A stretch of 7,963 nt of DNA from an uncultured Oscillospiraceae bacterium (GTDB taxonomy: Bacteria; Bacillota_A; Clostridia; Oscillospirales; Oscillospiraceae): NCBI GenBank assembly GCA_900754605.1, contig CAAEDK010000213.1, forward strand, positions 1 to 7,963, written 5' to 3'. Below the pieces are notes generated by a model that searched no databases, was not told the origin of the DNA, and saw nothing but the letters and a program-made list of their open reading frames with translations. Below, one piece after another: positions 6,396 through 7,963 of the stretch; the stretch's first letter is position 1; each line of letters opens with the position of its first letter. A program made the position numbers and the translations under genes.

Positions 6396-6428
6396 GGTGC
6401 TTCCCTCCAAATCATAAATTTCACCTGG

Positions 6429-6680
6429 TTATACTGAACCGCTCACAAGACCAGATTCTTCTTCCGTCATTTCGACGCTCAACAGTTCTGAAACGGTAAG
6501 GCCAGTCAGCGCGGCCACCTTCTGCAATGTGCTTAATTTCACATCGGTCAGTTTTTCGCGTTCGATCAGGCTTACTTCCTCTTCGCTAATACCCACCATA
6601 GCCGCAAACTCCGCTTGCGTCAGCCCCATTTTTGTGCGGATTTTCTTTACCCTCACAGCAAAAATTCTCAATTCCGGCAT
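6429..6680 (-). CDS. Small XRE-family helix-turn-helix regulator
   Basis: An 83-residue cytosolic DNA-binding protein consisting almost only of a Cro/C1-type HTH. The HTH core runs about residues 12-67: VKKIRTKMGLTQAEFAAMVG, then ISEEEVSLIEREK, then STLQKVAALTGLTVSELL. GLTQAEFA and ISEEEVSLIE are the typical helix 2 and recognition helix. A short acidic tail (MTEEESG) follows. ATG at 6680 is preferred because GAGGTGG (complement of 6685-6691) is 4 bases upstream and a good promoter lies just above it; a longer in-frame reading to 6803 adds residues that look unlike this family. It heads a likely two-gene unit with the DUF6514-like gene. Its target is unknown; the inverted repeat around its own promoter suggests autoregulation. 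Confidence 0.8.
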   Translation of the reverse strand: MPELRIFAVRVKKIRTKMGLTQAEFAAMVGISEEEVSLIEREKLTDVKLSTLQKVAALTGLTVSELLSVEMTEEESGLVSGSV

Positions 6681-6684
6681 TCTT

Positions 6685-6729
6685 CCACCTCGTTGTACTA
6701 AATTATACAGAAGGTGGGAGAATTTTCCA
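6685..6729 (-). promoter_or_regulatory. Promoter of the XRE regulator with flanking inverted repeat
   Basis: On the minus strand TGGAAA (complement of 6724-6729), a 16-base spacer and a perfect TATAAT (complement of 6702-6707) form a good promoter with a leader of only about 15 bases. CCACCT at 6685-6690 and AGGTGG at 6712-6717 form a 6-bp inverted repeat spanning the -10 box and the ribosome binding site, a possible operator for the regulator itself. Confidence 0.55.
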
Positions 6730-6799
6730 CGGAGCGCGCTACGGATTCCGGAAAAAGCAAGAACAGGCCCACATAGATTGTGAACCTGTCCCTTACAAA

Positions 6800-7171
6800 T
6801 CAATCTTTACTTTTCAATACGCCGCAACATCCCTCCTTTATACATTCCTGTAGCAGTTCCTCTGCCCAGCAGTCTCCCTTAGCCCCCAGCCTGGTAGACC
6901 TCGCCGGCACATAAACCAAGTAGCGGTAGGGAGTAAGACAATTTTTCTTCGCGGTTTCAATCAAGCTGTAAATCATCGCGCTGCTCTGGACCCCGCCTTC
7001 CGTATTTGCAAACAAGTTCTTCCGACCCATCACAATGGGCTTCACGCTACGTTCTGCTCGGTTGTTGTTCAGTTCCTGCCTCCCGTCTTTCAGAAACCGA
7101 ATCAGGTATGTCCACTGCTCCCGCAGATAATGCAGTGCCCTGCCCAGCGCGGACTTCAGCGCAACGGCTGT
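6800..7171 (-). pseudogene. IS66-family transposase, C-terminal remnant
   Basis: About 124 codons match the C-terminal catalytic end of IS66 transposases: KSALGRALHYLREQW, then FLKDGRQELNNNRAERSVKP, then VMGRKN-LFANTEGG, then AMIYSLIETAKKN and PYRYLVYV. The Glu in NNRAERS is the last acidic residue of the DDE triad. The usual aromatic residue between RKN and LF is missing. The segment after PYRYLVYV departs from the family, then GDCWAEELL returns, but the usual PW-N ending is replaced by QECIKEG. Full-length IS66 transposases are about 500 residues; the rest, including the first two acidic residues and the accessory ORFs, is absent here. It is therefore a dead fragment. No terminal inverted repeats were recognised. 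Confidence 0.85.
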
Positions 7172-7479
7172 CCTGCACCTCTTGATGGAAATTTGGCAGT
7201 ACATTTGGGCAACTCGCCCTGAAAGAAGAGCACGGAGGTTCAAAAGGGGCGGTCTATCATTCAACTATCTCTGGGGCAGCAGAAGCACAAAAGGTGTGAA
7301 GGTGGGAGTCTCCGTCTCCCCAATGTGTGTGCCCCAATTATTTTGCGGTGTTCCGGCAAAAGCGGACGGGATTGCAAACGCCGGCCCCCACATGACGCCG
7401 GCACTGCTGATCAGGATATATTAAGAGGACATTCAGGCAACCGTTTTTGGTGTCTATCAATGCATTTTGCGAACAAAAA
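7172..7479. other. Region without a recognisable gene next to the IS66 remnant
   Basis: Short frames cross this stretch on both strands but none has a convincing start, SD or family pattern. A weak hairpin GGGAG (7304-7308) and CTCCC (7316-7320) is present. The sequence may be decayed mobile-element DNA; I cannot link it to IS66. Confidence 0.4.
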
Positions 7480-7722
7480 CTACTTCACTTCTTGATCTAA
7501 CCCTCGAAACAGCTCCGAGCTGAAAAAATCTCCTATTGAAATTCCAAGACCATCACATATCTTTTTTATAGTTGTAACTGTGGTGCTGTGATTGCGCCTG
7601 CTGACAATATTATTCACCGTGGACTGCGTAACACCGCTCAAAAGGCACAACCTATTGATAGATAAATTGCGCTCACGGCATAAATCTAAGATTCTTGCCC
7701 TAACTGCCTCTCCAATGTCCAC
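7480..7722 (-). CDS. Second small XRE-family helix-turn-helix regulator
   Basis: An 80-residue protein made up of one Cro/C1-type HTH. AVRARILDLCRERNLSINRL (residues 6-25) is helix 1-2, LSGVTQSTVNNIVSRRN (28-44) the recognition region, and TIKKICDGLGISIGDFF (51-67) the closing helices. I chose the GTG at 7722 because GAGGTGA sits 5 bases upstream. A longer reading to a TTG at 7800 would start inside a 16-bp inverted repeat and adds residues with no HTH-family likeness. The codon use is lower in GC than in the catabolic operon, pointing to a different origin. It lies downstream of the edge gene at 7850-7963 on the same strand. No target is evident other than possibly the inverted repeat upstream of the gene. 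Confidence 0.75.
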   Translation of the reverse strand: MDIGEAVRARILDLCRERNLSINRLCLLSGVTQSTVNNIVSRRNHSTTVTTIKKICDGLGISIGDFFSSELFRGLDQEVK

Positions 7723-7773
7723 GGGTATCACCTCAATCCTATATTCAAGATAGCCGATTGAACTTGAAATGAT

Positions 7774-7808
7774 TACCTCTTTTGAGTTAAAATAACTCAA
7801 AAGAGGTA
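7774..7808. repeat. 16-bp perfect inverted repeat upstream of the second XRE gene
   Basis: TACCTCTTTTGAGTTA (7774-7789), spacer AAA, TAACTCAAAAGAGGTA (7793-7808) match perfectly. It lies 51 bases upstream of the GTG start at 7722 and 41 bases after the stop of the edge gene. Neither strand has a clean T-tract after it, so an operator for an XRE dimer is as likely as a terminator. Confidence 0.8.
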
Positions 7809-7849
7809 TATTGCCTATTGTGGGACAGTTTTGCAGCCGCAGCCCCGGC

Positions 7850-7963
7850 CTAACTTTCCCGGCTTCTAGCCATAACCTCCAATAGCTTATCTAAAATTTC
7901 TTTTGTAGCCCAGAAATCAGCGTCAGGCAAATGGGAGAGGCGATCCGTAAGAAATTGGAGGGC
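7850..7963 (-). CDS. C-terminal 37 codons of an unidentified gene (runs off the right edge)
   Basis: A minus-strand frame is open from the right edge to a TAG at 7852-7850. It reads ALQFLTDRLSHLPDADFW and continues ATKEILDKLLEVMARSRES. The composition is amphipathic and helical, typical of a soluble protein's end, and codon use looks coding. I do not recognise the family. It is co-directional with the XRE gene at 7480-7722 and could be in the same unit, with the large inverted repeat between them. Confidence 0.5.
   Translation of the reverse strand, partial: ALQFLTDRLSHLPDADFWATKEILDKLLEVMARSRES

Noticed and set aside
6129..6437. A 102-codon plus-strand frame over the small minus-strand gene
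   Set aside because: It is antisense to the DUF6514-like gene, which has recognisable family residues and an SD. The plus frame has neither.
7182..7424. An 80-codon plus-strand frame next to the IS66 remnant
   Set aside because: It has no SD, overlaps the transposase remnant on the opposite strand and shows no family likeness.
1..7963. CRISPR array, tRNA or rRNA genes
   Set aside because: No regularly spaced direct repeats, no tRNA cloverleaf or conserved TTCGA arm, and no rRNA sequence were seen on either strand.

Overview
The window looks like an accessory locus of a moderately high-GC, gut-type Firmicute (Oscillospiraceae-like). I infer this from strong AGGAGG-type ribosome binding sites, GC-rich codon choice in the metabolic genes, a DUF6514-like small protein and an IS66 remnant. 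The assignment rests on style and gene families, not on a marker gene.

Left and centre (1-5898) hold a sugar-acid utilisation cluster. At the left edge is the first 31 residues of a minus-strand gene that reads like the N-terminus of an IlvD/Edd dehydratase. A roughly 565-base divergent regulatory region follows. Four plus-strand genes come next: a GntP-family permease (661-2109), a second and different IlvD/Edd dehydratase of the YjhG/YagF type (2258-3979), an SDR oxidoreductase (4172-4993) and an HpcH/HpaI-family aldolase (5095-5898). The inferred logic is uptake of an aldonate, dehydration to a 2-keto-3-deoxy acid, and retro-aldol cleavage to pyruvate plus an aldehyde. The SDR would interconvert keto and hydroxy forms of the sugar acid or an intermediate. 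No kinase is visible, so a non-phosphorylative route is implied. The layout resembles E. coli yjhF-yjhG-yjhH, but the aldolase is of the HpcH/HpaI type rather than the DapA type. Each intergenic gap in the operon carries a strong stem-loop; only the first has a clear T-tract.

The right side (5899-7963) is lower in GC and all recognisable genes lie on the minus strand. It holds two hairpins at the convergent junction, a DUF6514-like small protein, a small XRE-family regulator with its own good promoter, a decayed C-terminal IS66 transposase, a stretch with no recognisable gene, a second small XRE-family regulator behind a 16-bp perfect inverted repeat, and the C-terminal 37 codons of an unidentified gene at the edge. 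This part looks like a mobile-element-scarred boundary next to the catabolic operon.
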